Below, one piece after another: positions 10,272-22,536 of a DNA stretch of 64,000 nucleotides. The notes below the pieces were generated by a model. That model was not told where the DNA came from. It made no database searches and worked only from the letters and a program-made list of their open reading frames with translations. A program made the translations under genes and the position numbers. How positions within the stretch are numbered: position 1 is the stretch's first letter; each line of letters opens with the position of its first letter. The stretch comes from Chelydra serpentina (taxonomy: Eukaryota > Chordata > Testudines > Chelydridae): assembly GCA_037349315.1 (NCBI GenBank), contig JBAIAC010000014.1, positions 27,691,001 through 27,755,000 on the forward strand. The letters run 5' to 3'.

Positions 10272-11379
10272 GTCTCATGTAGGGTACATTGCCCGAAGAT
10301 TAATTTTGAAGCAACAAAGACAAGTATAATAGTATAAGTTACTTCCAAACCAAAGAAAAGTCAAAATCTCATGGACATATATTAATGAAATCAGTCCAGA
10401 CCATTCCTATTATCTGATTATCTAAAAGCAGCTTAAAATCTAATAAGATTGCCATGTTATAAAATCACATAATCACTGGCAAGTGCACACCCTTAAGTAA
10501 GAGACCTGAAATAAACTCCACCATCTCTTACTGACCTAGAGACAACTAATGTTCATCCATGGACCATTCTGAATCAGACACCAGTAAGATTTGTGATGGC
10601 ACCATCTGATTCAGATAAAACAGTGACAGAACTGAATGTCACACAGATCTGCATCCAATGCTAAAAAAAGGATTGTGGCAAAAGGTATAGAGGAACTCCC
10701 AAAATGGAACACTGATGTAGAAAGCACTTGCCAAGACAAAAGACTAGAGTGAATGACCCCACAGGACTCATTGGGAGTCTCTCAAAACAGAACTGAAAAG
10801 CACCACTGAATAGCCACTGAAGGAAGTACCACAAGAAGACACCTAATCTATAGTTCTATTTTCTACAGTAGACATTGCTGGCCAGGTTTCTCCACCCTCA
10901 CATAAGACCAAATACTGGAATGAGCTGAAATCAGAGTGACTATTAAAAAAAAAGAGAGAGAGTACTACCCAACATGAGTAAGGGTCACACAAACAGGCCT
11001 TTAAGATTTACTTTCAGAAATATTCAACAACACAATAGAGAAGTGTGAGAAATTTTTTACTAACACATCACAACAATTAAGTGAGGGTAGTATTCTACAT
11101 TATGATCACAGTCTTAAAGTCACTAAAAGATGTATGAAAAATGACATACAAAATAATGTGTGCAGAATTAGAGTACTTTAGGGGAGGCAAGCTTAGTATT
11201 ATAAGGGTAATAGGTGAGCTAAAGATAGCTAAGCAGACAAAAGCTCTTAGTCTCTTTAAAGATAGGAATTTAAGAAGGAGAAATGAAATTGTCATTTTAA
11301 ATAATGACAAGTACAATGAATCTTCTGTGGGGATATGTGAGGCAAGAAACCATTTAATAAGTAGTTATGAACTGCATTA
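10272..11379. other. Plain AT-rich DNA, no gene seen
   Basis: No gene and no repeat I can name. A short GA run lies near 10960. Confidence 0.5.
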
Positions 11380-12343
11380 CAGTAACTCCTCGCTTAACGT
11401 AGTTATGTTCCTGAAAAATGCGACTTTACACAAAATGATGTTAAGCGAATCCTATCTCCCCATAAGAATTAAACTAAATGGGGGGGCTAGGTTCCAGGGA
11501 AATTTTTTCACCACACAAAAGACTAGTAATAAACAATTGAATACTAGTACACAGTGATGATGATTGTGAAGCTTGGTTGAGGTGTTGAAGTCAGAGGGTG
11601 GGATATTTCCCAGGGAATGCTTTACTGCTAAATGATGAACTAGCAATTGGCTGATCCCTCAAGGGTTAATTCACTTTTGTTAATGTAGCCTCACACTCTA
11701 CAAGGCAGCAGGAATGGAGGAAGGGGAAACAACATGGCAGACAGAGAGCAGAGACACACCGTGTGTGTGTGTGAGAGAGATGCGCATTGCCCCTTTAAGT
11801 ACGCTGACCCCACTAGCAGATGAGCAATCTGAGAAGGCAGCTGCTACCAGGAAGCTCCCTCCGTCCTTAGTCCTGTTGTATGTCCCCTCTGCTCTATGGA
11901 AGATGGGGTAAGCGGGGTGCAGGAACAGGGGGGAGGGGGACACCCTGACATTAGCTCCCCTCTTCCTCCCTACCCCCCCGCCCCCCCGCACAGCAAGCAG
12001 GAGGCTCTGGGGAGCAGCTCCAAGGCAGAGGACAGGAGCAGCACATGGCAGTGCGGGGAGGGACAGCTGAACTGCCGGCAATTGACAGCCTGCTGGGCGG
12101 CTGCCGCACAGGGAACTTAGGGGAGCAGGGAGCTGATAGGGGGGCTGCCGGTCCACCCTGGTTTCAAGCCCCCACCAGCTAGCTCCAACCGGCTGCTCTT
12201 CCTGCAAGCAGTGGACAAAGGCAGCTGCCAAACGATGTTATAAGGGAGCATTGCACAACTTCAAACGACCATATTCCCTAATTGATCAGCAATGTAAAAA
12301 TGAAACAACGTTAACTGGGAAGACTTTAAGTGAGGACTTACTG
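11380..12343. mobile_element. Tigger-like (Tc1/mariner) non-autonomous element
   Basis: The inverted ends are CAGTAACTCCTCGCTTAACG on the left and, in reverse complement, CAGTAAGTCCTCACTTAAAG on the right. They are flanked by TA (11378-11379 and 12344-12345), the target duplication of Tc1/mariner elements. The first 120 bp (GTTATGTTCCTGAAAAATGC, GATGTTAAGCGAATCC) match the usual subterminal pattern of Tigger MITEs. The interior (11700-12200) is GC-richer, with a short GT/GA run, and contains no transposase. Confidence 0.8.
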
Positions 12344-12495
12344 TACTTTTCTCCAGTTTACTTTGACATAACAGTAGCTGTCATGGACACCCATATTATA
12401 CCATCCAGAGGAAGATATGAGAGTGCATTATAAATGAAAAATATTCTAATTTATGCTACATTATGTTCTACAGAGGGAAAAAATTGAGTTAGAAC

Positions 12496-13628
12496 CAGGG
12501 TGGATAAAAATCATTTTTTTTTTTTAATTAAAAAAAACTTTTTATTTAAATTGGATTTTTAAAAAAAATGCTTTTTGAGGAAAAAACCTATCTAAAGATA
12601 GTTTCAATTAAGATACATTATCGCTCAAAGATATCTCATCATGGAATAGGGATTATAAATTCTAATTCTATAATATGAGACAATATATTCATGAAATGTT
12701 TAAGAAAAGTTTTGTAAATAGTTCATGGATTAGGGACCCAATCCTATGGGGTTCCATAGGCTTCTGTATAGATTATTTAGGTTAATCTTTCTATCTACCC
12801 AATGGGACAGTGCTCAGTCTAGATTCTAGAAGATACCATCAGAGATGCTTTGTTTTGCAGTTCTCAAACTGTGGATTTGTGTCTCGAGAGAGAACATGCT
12901 TGTTAACAGCAAAAATGTTTTAAATAGATAAATAATATATAGAGGTGAAAAATAACAGACCTCAACTCTATTGTCCCTCTGCAAATTTGTGTACACAGAG
13001 TCAATCCCTTAGCTCTCTCTAAAAATGCAATGTTTCAAAAAGTTCAATGAATAAAAGACTGTTGGGGGTGGAATAGATCTGGACAAGGAGAAGAAATCTG
13101 GAGATAAATGTGAGAAGCGAGGGACATATGCTTGTTTTGTTAAAATATTATATGTTTGCTGTTGAAGTAAAAAATCCAGAATACTTAACTTTATTGTTTT
13201 AGTTAAATAAAACAATTTAAATGTCTGTCTGGTGATGTTCTCCTCCTAATACAGCATGGCAGGAAAATCCTCCAAATATTAATGATTAACCTGTTGAATT
13301 GAAGATAGTTCACATCCCAGTGACTTCATAAATATCTGCTTGAATTACCTTTGGTAAATGAAATAACCAAGCAATCATTCATTTTCAGATATAGCTGTAA
13401 AACTAATTTGAAAAGTTTTCAAAATAAATCACTGTTTAAAAATGTATAGTGTGTACCTTCTAAAAATGAAACCTACATCTATGTCTGAATTGTGAAGAAT
13501 ATGTATTAAGGTTATAACAACCAACAAGAATGCACTTTTATGTAGAAAACCATGTTTAAATTGAGTCCTCCTGACTAGTGATTTAAATCGTGATTTAAAT
13601 CAATTTGATTTAAATCAAATCCACCCGG
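12496..13628. mobile_element. AT-rich hAT-type element with long inverted ends
   Basis: The left end is CAGGGTGGATAAAAATCATT and the right end, in reverse complement, is CCGGGTGGATTTGATTTAAA. Both are rich in GATTTAAATC motifs that can fold back on themselves. The flanking 8-mers GTTAGAAC (12488-12495) and ATTAAAAC (13629-13636) agree at six of eight bases, consistent with an old hAT target duplication. The interior is AT-rich and has no transposase frame. Confidence 0.75.
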
Positions 13629-14499
13629 ATTAAAACAGGTGACAACATCTGGAAATCAGAAGAGGGGTCGTTACAGTAAACTGCAGAAGATTCTCTTTGT
13701 TAACATCATTTCATCAGGGAACACATACTTTTGATTGCCAAGGTTGTGGAAAAGCTCAATTTTCCATTTACTTGCATGTATCATATCAGTAACAAGTTTC
13801 TAATTAGACATTTAAATTGGTAAGATACAGTTATAAATTTTGTACATAATCTGACTCAGAGTCTGATGGTATTTAAAGAAAGTACATCCAGGGCTCAGAA
13901 AACCATATTTTAATTTGAAGATTGTTAGAGGGCAGGTCACATGCAAAATATAAAATAGAGCGATTCTATGTAAGAAACATACTGAAACAAGACTTCAAAA
14001 ATATTATTTATAATGCTGTACACTTATTTCTCTGAGAAACAGCTTTGGATTTGAAAACATAGGCCACAATCCTGCCACTCAAATAAGTAATAGCACTATC
14101 TATTTTCATACCAAAATTTATTATTTGAATTATCTGATTCACAGTGGCACCTAGGAGCTGCAGTCATGCTTCCATTGCACTAGGCACTGTACAAATCATA
14201 ATACAAAATCATAGCTGCCTTAAAATCTTGCAATCAAAATATAAGACAAAAAACAGCAAGTGGATACAAACAGATGGAGGAGCACAAGGAAGCAATGAGA
14301 TAATAATGGTCAGCATGACAGGCAGTGGTCTCAGCACACTAGCTGCCTACCCATTTTCATTTGTAGGTTCCATGGCAAAGGAGAGTTTTAAGGATGGTGT
14401 CGTCATGCCTGGTCTGGATTACAGCTGAGAGGGCCTATCTCAGGTCAGCCTGAAAAAACTGGGAAGACACCCCCATACTTGGTGGTATATTCTATAATT
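13629..14499. other. Plain DNA, no gene seen
   Basis: Apart from the repeat at 14140-14235, no gene or named repeat was found. Confidence 0.5.
14140..14235 (-). repeat. Old amniote interspersed repeat
   Basis: CAGTGGCACCTAGGAGCTGC and GCACTAGGCACTGTACAAAT are the reverse complement of the family also seen at 1600-1735. The family name is not assigned. Confidence 0.45.
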
Positions 14500-15440
14500 A
14501 GATTTAACCAGAGAAATGTGTGCTCCTGGGTCGCTATACTACCTTAAAAATGGAGCCACAGACAGTCCCCTTAGACACTCCAGTCCATATTGCCACCCAG
14601 ACAAACTGGACTTCTGTGATGACAGGTTATTAAAACCAAAAATCACCACACATTAGGTTCCTCCAGCGCTAGGGGGCCAGTCACTTACCCAGGTCAATGG
14701 ATGCAATGGATGCTTAGGACCTTACTCCTAAGACAACACTGCAGTGAATCCTTTAGCAAACTAACTAAAGATGTATTAACTAAGAAATGAGAGTTACTAA
14801 AATGTTAAAGCAAATAAAATGCATTACAGTTGGATCAAAGTATGTATTCCAAAATGATAGCAGGGATGTTAAAACTGCTAGTTTTATATAAGTCTCTCTT
14901 GGTTGCACAAATAGTTTCCCCTGTCAGAATTCACCAGTCCAGAGATGGGGTACGAAAGAGGTAACCAGTGGCCTTTGTTCTCTCTCTTTATATCTTGACC
15001 CTTTTTGGTGGAAAAATCCTGTGTCATGGGGTCAAGCAGTTCCATGGTATACACACTTTGCCATCAGTTTTTTATACAAATTGCACATTTTTGCTTGCAC
15101 ATTCCGTGTACGTGCCATTCGAGGGGTCTTTGGAGATGAGGCTCTTGTTTACAGTTCCTTTTTTATTCCTGAAGAGCTAACCTGTGGGCATTTCTCAGAC
15201 TCACAACATGTTTGAGTAACAAACATATAGCAAAATCTCATAATTCCACACACAATGTCAATATACACATTATAACCAGATAATAACAGTCAGGAGATTA
15301 CAGCTTTTCCAATGAGACCTCACAAGGCATACTTCGTACAAGATTTATCACCGTTTTGTAGAAGTGGTGACTGTGTTAGTGTAGATTGTCACTTTTCCCC
15401 TTAGACAGCATCAGAGAGAGATCTGAAGGACAATAAAGTG
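14500..15440 (-). mobile_element. Endogenous retrovirus LTR, antisense
   Basis: It shares a set of blocks in the same order with 36200-36500: GGAGCCACAGACAGTCCC, TTAGACACTCCAGTC, CCACCCAG, GACCAGTC/GGCCAGTC...TTACCC and AGGTCAAT. The shared order and length fit an ERV LTR. Orientation is inferred from the family's usual polyadenylation side. Edges are approximate. No retroviral genes are attached. Confidence 0.55.
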
Positions 15441-18400
15441 ACTTTGTGGATGTTTAGTGGGCTTTTTACTTGCAGCAGCTGTGCCAACAGGGCTATGTTA
15501 CAAACACAATGGAGAAATTATTTCTTCCCTCACTTTCCTTGCTTTTAAAAGTCATGACAAATTTTGCTCAAAATCCAACCTCCACACCCTACTCTTTCCA
15601 CCCAAAGTCATCATTGTCAGACAAGAAGCCCGGGAAATTTCAGCCGAAAGGTGAAGATTCAGGAAGTTATAAAGGATTTAAAATGGGGTTAGAATGCAAG
15701 TGATTTTGTAAACTTATCTGATAACAGCTCTGCCTCTATCTTTGGAAATATGAAATAAACACGGAAGTGATCAAATAAAGAAACAGTCCTCATCGGCTAG
15801 ACTGTTAAAGCAGCCTGCATTAAGAATTGCCTCAGCCAATGCTTACTCATGACAAAGGTAAAGTCTGAATATGCCTTCCCAGAGGCATTGAAAGAAACAG
15901 GTAATTTGGTCCATCACAGATATTTTGCAATTTTTTTTTAATTGACTCTCATGGGCAGCTATTAGTCATGGCTTCAAGTACTTCCAAATATTATGGAACC
16001 ACATAAGTTAGATGGAGGGTTAACCCGAAGAAATGGCCCAGAGCCAGCACAAAATCCATGACCAAACCGATAAATATACAGAGAACTGCTGATCTAAAAC
16101 AGCATGGACTAAAGAAAGACGTTTTTAAAAAGTGTTTATTCATTTGAATAATAACTACAAACTACACCATGCTACAGTAATGAAATGGCAAATGGAAAAC
16201 AAGAAGCAATGGTTCTCAGACCTGCTGCCTACAGGTACACACGAAGAAAGAGGCTGCTTGAAGCCACAGCCCTTCATATAAATCTGTCTAGGAATGATGG
16301 GATCTATAAGAAAACATGCTTGAAACAGAAACTGTCCTTGTCTTCCAATTGATTCTGAGGCACACACTCTCAACTATGAAGAGGGAATTGCATTTGAAGA
16401 GAGAATTATTGATGAGAAAGTCTGATTTTCTGTACATATACATTTTTGAGGTGGCATATATTATCCTTCTATCTAGGGGGATTGTAATCTGCTAAACTAC
16501 ATACCACATCTAGGCCAGCCTATAATAATTAAAAATAATCAAGTGATGTTGAAAGCTTTAGTTTGTACAAAGTAAAATGAAGTTGTCTAAGTTAAAGGGT
16601 GTATCCTTGATAAATCTTTGGATTCACTTAATAAAATGAACAGAGCAAAATTGTTTCCCTTACAAAAATATTCATTTTAAATCCCATGTCTTCGTGGTAT
16701 CATATACTCTTCTTAAGCAATCTGATAATGAGTGGTTTTTTGATGTATCATACTGTTAGCACTTGACTGGTGCCAGACTAGATGACATCTAAATTGTGCC
16801 AAATAAACTTGCAAAATAATCCCAGCATCATACAGCTCTAGTTATTGATTTTCCTTACATTATGTTGTACTATGTTAATGTACATGTACATTCAATTTAC
16901 TAAAACTTATTTTGTGTAAAAGTAAACAAAAGTCAGTTTTCAGAAATATATCAAGTATTTGTATTTACAGCCTAGTAGGGTGTTATGAAAGGGTAACCGT
17001 AAAAAAAGCTGTACAGATTCAAGAGGAGTTTGGTTGAATGAGGAAAGAAGGGCGGGAAAATGTATTTCATTATAATTATCTATAATGCAATGCTTGGAAT
17101 TTAAAGCACCTATGTAGTAACCATCCCTTTTATCAGACCTAGACAAGTTTACAGTGAAGGGATGCCACTGATAATAATTTATGATGTAGTATTAAAAATC
17201 CTATATTTCATTCTACAGCCTTTCCTTTGAGTCAAAGTGAATACATGAGCACAAAAATCAAGCAGTTCCATCAACATTGTAAAGACGACAAACATCTATC
17301 ATAGGTGGAAAGTGAAATGGGTGCCAATATTTACCATTGATCAGGACAGGCAAGTGAATGAAACAGAGAGATGAATTTAAAACAGGCTGTAACTTTATTA
17401 ACTGAACTTGTACTATCTGCCCCTGCATTTAATAGAGTCCAGCGGGGGGGTTAAATGGCACGATACCATGTAATCAATAATTCAGGGTTGGTCCTCTTCA
17501 GCCTTGCCCCTAACACTCAGTTCTTCTCTGAATCTGCTCACCATTCCCCAACAAGATGGTATGCAAGTACCTCAGTCTGCAAAGGCTTAAGATTTCCCCA
17601 TTACTTCACAGGCAAAAAAGGTCCACTAGCCATATCCTTGGCCTCTTATACACACTTCTCTCTGGGAGCTGGCCCTTTCAGTCTTTATCTGCACTGACCA
17701 CCAGCTTCAAGCTGAGATAAACCAAACAATTTTAACCTTAAAAATCACTATTCACAGTCCTTTTAACCTGAAACTGTGCTTCCACGATGCTGCAAGGAAG
17801 GTGAACAGCTTCCCTCCCCCGAAACCCTGCCAATTTGGCCGCAAGGGGAAAAAATCCCACCTGATCCCACAGATGGTCAGACCCACAACATCTGGGAAGT
17901 GCAGTTTAACAATATCTCAACCATCAGCAGTAAATATTTTTCTCTGCCATCTTTCACCTTTCTATCACTCTGTAGGAAGACATTATACATTAAATACTCC
18001 AAGGCACTAATGAAAAATTCTAAACCCTTCTAAACACAATGTTTTACTGATATTATTTATCACTTTATTGGATCTAAGTCTGCATAACAAAGCAGCAGAC
18101 TGAATCACGTCATTTTATGTCATCAATCTCCTGCTATAATCCTGGTACCCTGTGGGTCAGTAATCAAATTCAAGCCATCACTTTCTGCTACTCTAATTAG
18201 GATATGAAGCATTAAAGAAAATAAAGAGGATTTATTCTTTTAGGCCTAAACAACAGGCAAGGTGAACTAGCAATGGGCAAACTTGAAAATGGTTAGAAGT
18301 TCCATTAAGTAGGAAAAAAGGTGGATGTTTGCTGAAGTTTTTGCCAGCCTTGTAAGTTTCCACTCCAATGACTTTTTGGCAGTGGCAAATATTAAAAAAA

Positions 18401-19240
18401 AAAATGGAGAATAACCTGGGCCATCTTTTCATCACCTGTTGGCACCTTCTCAAAGGTGAAGTCAGGGGGTTTTGCTCCCCCTTCTCAGAAAATCACTGTG
18501 CATGTTGGGGAGTAGTTTGGAAAGTTGTTTTCCCTCTTCTATGAGCAATTTTTTTCTGACAACAGTAGTAGTGATACATAGCAGCAATGGTGGCAGCGCT
18601 CAGCTCATAGGAAATTGACAGAGGAGCCCACCCCATAATGGGATACAATGAAAAGGCAAGCATATGAGCAAAAAGGGGTTCTGTAAAGCCCTACTAAAGG
18701 GCTAGAGGAATGTCGGGAAGCTGTAAATAAACCAAACCAAACAAATTAGAACCTCTACAATCAGCTCCACTTTCTCCCTCTTGTTTTCAACCTTCATGGT
18801 GGTGACAGAGGGTTTCTTGCCCAAATTCTTTACAATTTAAATGGATTTTTCTGAGTTAAGCTTGAAGAATAAGTGAAAATTCAGACTAGTTTACATTTTA
18901 ATCTTATTACTTAGCACATCCCTACAGAAAAGCATAATTTTTATTTATTTGTGATCAACAGGAACTGCTTGGTGTTGAGTACCTTTGAAAATCCAACCAT
19001 TTTGCTTAGGTGCACAAATAGAAGCTAAGATGTTTTGAAGACACGGCTACTTAGTTAGGTGTCCAAATGGGAGCTGTTGGGTGCAGAGTGCTTTTGAAAA
19101 TCTAACTGTTAAATTCCACAGTAGGCAATGTTCGCTTTTCCTGAATTGTGATCCCAATCCATTTTCCCACTGTACTTTAGATTTGCAGGATTATGTGGCA
19201 ATCAAGTCAATTTAGATACTAATGCAAAAAAATCACTCAC
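15441..19240. other. Intronic DNA, no exon seen
   Basis: It was searched by eye for the next TUSC3 exon without success. The stretch 17390-17950 is less AT-rich and may be an unrecognised LTR-like fragment (CTTTATTAACTGAACTTG near its left edge). The rest shows no gene. Confidence 0.45.
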
Positions 19241-19330
19241 CACTTGTCCATTCTGAGGATTCTTATGAGCATATGGAGGTCCCCGGATATGATTCCACAT
19301 TTGACCAGAAGTCATAGCAAACACAACACA
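19241..19330 (-). CDS. TUSC3: TUSC3 exon: second transmembrane segment and loop
   Basis: The acceptor is TGTTTTTCAG and the donor is GTG|GTGAGT. The exon is 90 bp, 30 codons, phase 0, reading [17 protein letters not shown] then [13 protein letters not shown]. This is the highly conserved second membrane helix and following loop of TUSC3/MAGT1; [11 protein letters not shown] is almost invariant in the family. The change to Gln in PQNGQV (His as recalled for human) is conservative in context. It is preceded by an 18.5-kb intron full of transposons. The next coding exon, expected to begin SYIHGSSQAQ, was not found between 1 and 19240. Confidence 0.96.
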
Positions 19331-19719
19331 CTGAAAAACAGGAGGAATTATGAAACTTAGAAGACAAAAGTGTAAAGCCAGATAATTCTATATTAAATTC
19401 ACTAGGCCTAATTTTCTTTTGGGCATTGAAACTGAATACGTTTGTTTCGCTGGGCATGTTAATTTTAAATTGATGACTCCTTACACATCCAAACAAAACA
19501 ATTGCAGCTATTAGAAGCTTAGGGTAGGATTTTCAGAAGTATTCAATGATGGTATAATTCTGCTTACAGTGAAGTCAATGGTAGAAACTCCCATTGACTT
19601 CAATGGGATCAGATTCAGACCAAAATTGAGAGCTTTAGAAAATTGCACATATAATAGTCTTATTTTCCCACATACAAATGGTTGTACACAAAGAATGTGC
19701 ATGTCACTAGGAAAGCATC

Positions 19720-22495
19720 AGGTTCCTTGACCATGAGATGCTGTTCCAAGAAGAAGGACGGCTGAGCAGAGATGGGGGCCACCTAGCCAGGAATGGGAAG
19801 AATATCTCTAATACAGACTGGCTAACCCAGTGAGGAAGGCTTTAAAGTAAGTTTGATGGGAGCAGGAGACAAAAGCCCAAGGAAATTCCAGAACATGGAG
19901 ATCTGAGTGAAGGGTCAGAGTCTAGGGAAGGAACATGGGCAATTATAGTAGGGGAAAAGAAAAGACAAAATGGAGGGGAATATTGTGGGGAAATCTAATG
20001 AACATCTTTGATGCTGTATACTAATGCAGGAATTATGAGGAATAAACAGCAAGAACTAGAAATACTAGAAAATAATCAGAATTACAACATAATTGGCATC
20101 ATAGAGACTTGGTGGGATAATTCACATGGGTAAAATATTGGTACAGAAGGGTATAACTTGTTCAGGAAGGACAGGCAGAGAATAGACAGAGGAGGTGCTG
20201 CCTTATATATCAAGGATGTACAAACTTGCACTGAGATCAAGATAGAAGTGGGAGGCAGACCTGTTGAAAGTCTCTGGGTAAGGATAAAAGGTGTAAAAAA
20301 CAAGAGAGTGATGTTATCATAGGGATCTACGATAGACCACCTAACCAGGACGAAGAGGTGGATGAGGTTTTTTTTAAAAACAACTAACAAAATCGTCCAA
20401 AGCAGAGGACTTGGTGGTGATGGGGCAGTTCATCTACCCAGACATGTGTTGGGAAAATAACATAGCAGGGCACAGATTATCCAACAAGTTATTGGAATGT
20501 ATTCCAGATGACTTTTCATTACAGAAAGTGGAGAAAGCGACTAGGTCAGAGCCTGTTCTAGATTTGATTCTAACAAATAGGGAGATGACACTGGCTCAAC
20601 TAGGAGATTTCCAATAACCTGACACTCAAAAGATAGTCATACAAAAAGTGGAAACTAGGTCAAATTATGAAGGTTAAGTATTAAAAAATTGCATGCATGT
20701 AGGAACAAAATTAGAAAGGCCAAGGAACAAAACAAGATTAAACTAACTAGAGGCATAAAGGGTAACAACAAAACATTTTACAAATACATTGGAAGCAAAA
20801 GGAAGACAGAGGAGGCCCATTACTCAATGAGGAGGGAAAGACAATAACAGAAAATGCAGCAATAGCCAAGTGTTAAATGCTCTTTTTGTGTCAGCTTTTC
20901 ACCAAAAAGGTTAGCTTGACTACTAACATAGTGAACATCAGTGCAAATGGGGTAGGCTCTGAGGCTAAAATATGGAAAGAACAAGTTAAGAATTACTTAG
21001 ACAAGCTGGATGTGTTAAAGTTAGCAGGCCCTAATGAAATACACCCTAGAATACTTAAGCAACTGGCTGAAGAGATCTTTGAGCCATTAGCAATTATCTT
21101 TGAAAACTTGTGAAGGATGAGAGAGATCCCAGAGGGCTGGAAAAGGCCAAATATAGTATCTAGCTATACAAGGGGAATAAGGATAACTCAGGGAATTACA
21201 GACAAGTCAGATTAACTTTGGTACCTGGAAAGATGGAGCAACTACTCAAATAATCAATTTGTAAGCACCTAGAAGATAATAAGGATAGGTAACAGTCAAC
21301 ATGGATTTGTCAAGAACAAATCATGTCAAACCAACCTAATATCCTTATTTGACACCTAATAAGCCTTGTGGGTGGGAGGAAGCAGTACATGTGCTATATC
21401 TTGACTTTAGTAAGGCCTTTGATACTGTCTCACATGGCCATCTCATAAACAAACTACAGAAATATAGCCTAGACAAATCTACTATAAAGTGAGCGCACAA
21501 CTGGTTCGAAACCCACACTCTGAGAATAGTTATCAATGGTTCATAGTCAACCTGAAGCGGCATACTGAGTGGAGTCCCACAGGGATCTGTCCTGGCTCTG
21601 GTTCTATTCAATAGCTTCATAAATGATTTGGATAATAGCAGAGAGAGTACACTCAAAGTTTGTGGACAATATCAAGCTGGGAAGGGTTGCAAGCACTTTG
21701 GAGGACAGGATTAGACTTCAAAATGGTCTTGACAAACTGGAGAAATGGTCTGAAATAAATAGGATGAAATTCAATAAAGGACAAATGCAAAGTACTCCAC
21801 TTAGGAAGGAATAATCAATCACACAAATACAAAATGGGAAATAAATACCTAGGAGGGAGTACTATAGAAAAGGATCTTGGAGTTATTGTGGATCACAAAC
21901 TAAATAAGAGTCAACAATGTAATACTGCTGCAAAAAAGTGAACATCATTCTCAGGTGTAGTAGCAAGACCAAGACACAAGTAGTAATTCTTGCACTCTAC
22001 TCAGAACTAACAAGGCCTCAACTAGAGTATTGTGTCATTCTGGAAACCACACTTTGTGAAAGATGTGGAGAAATAAAAGGAAGTCCAGAGGAGAGCAACA
22101 AAAATGACGGAAGGTCTAGAAAATGTGACCTATGAGAACAGATTGAAAAAATTGTGTTTGTTTAGTCTGGAGAAGAGAAGACTGAGGATGGACATGATAA
22201 TAGTCCTCAAGTATGTAAAATGTTGTTATAAAGAACAGAATGATAAATTGTTCTCTTTATCCACTGAGAACAGGACAGAAGTAATGGGCTTAAATTTCAT
22301 CAAGAAAAATTTAGGTTAGATACTAGGAAAACATTCCTAACTGACAGGGTAGTTAAGCACTGTAACAAATTATCTAAGGAGGCTGTAGAATCTCCATCAT
22401 TGGAGATTTGTAAGAACAGGTTAGACAAAACCCTAGGGGACTAGTCTAGATGACTTATCAAGATCCCTTCCAATGCTACATTTGTATGATTCCAT
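19720..22495 (+). mobile_element. Long CR1 LINE copy, heavily decayed
   Basis: It covers much of ORF2. Endonuclease region: a frame near 20092 reads IIGIIETWWD, the CR1/APE-type pattern. Reverse transcriptase region: LAGPNEIHPRILKQLAEEIF then EPLAIIFENL (about 21017-21110), QHGFVKNKSCQTNL (about 21298) and the FADD-box region near 21660. C-terminal region: NRMKFNKGQMQSTPLRKE and EKRRLRMDMIIVLKYVK. The 3' tail is GATGACTTATCAAGATCCCT then TCCAATG...TATGATTCCATG. Many stops and frameshifts; not active. It would have copied itself by target-primed reverse transcription. Confidence 0.9.
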
Positions 22496-22536
22496 GTCAA
22501 TAGAAGGGACTCATTGACAATTTCTTACTACTCTTA

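Noticed and set aside
10012..10348. Several 73-93-codon frames and a CpG island-like peak at 10.1-10.2 kb
   Set aside because: Exact 8-bp duplications show the GC peak is a transposed MITE, not a promoter of a host gene.
15441..19240. Possible next TUSC3 exon or 3' UTR
   Set aside because: No frame matching the expected SYIHGSSQAQ block with splice sites was found by eye in 1-19240, so none is annotated.
19551..19625. CCCATTGACTTCAATGGGAT palindrome as a regulatory site
   Set aside because: The same core occurs at 45400 and 59230. It is an interspersed palindromic repeat, not a local operator.
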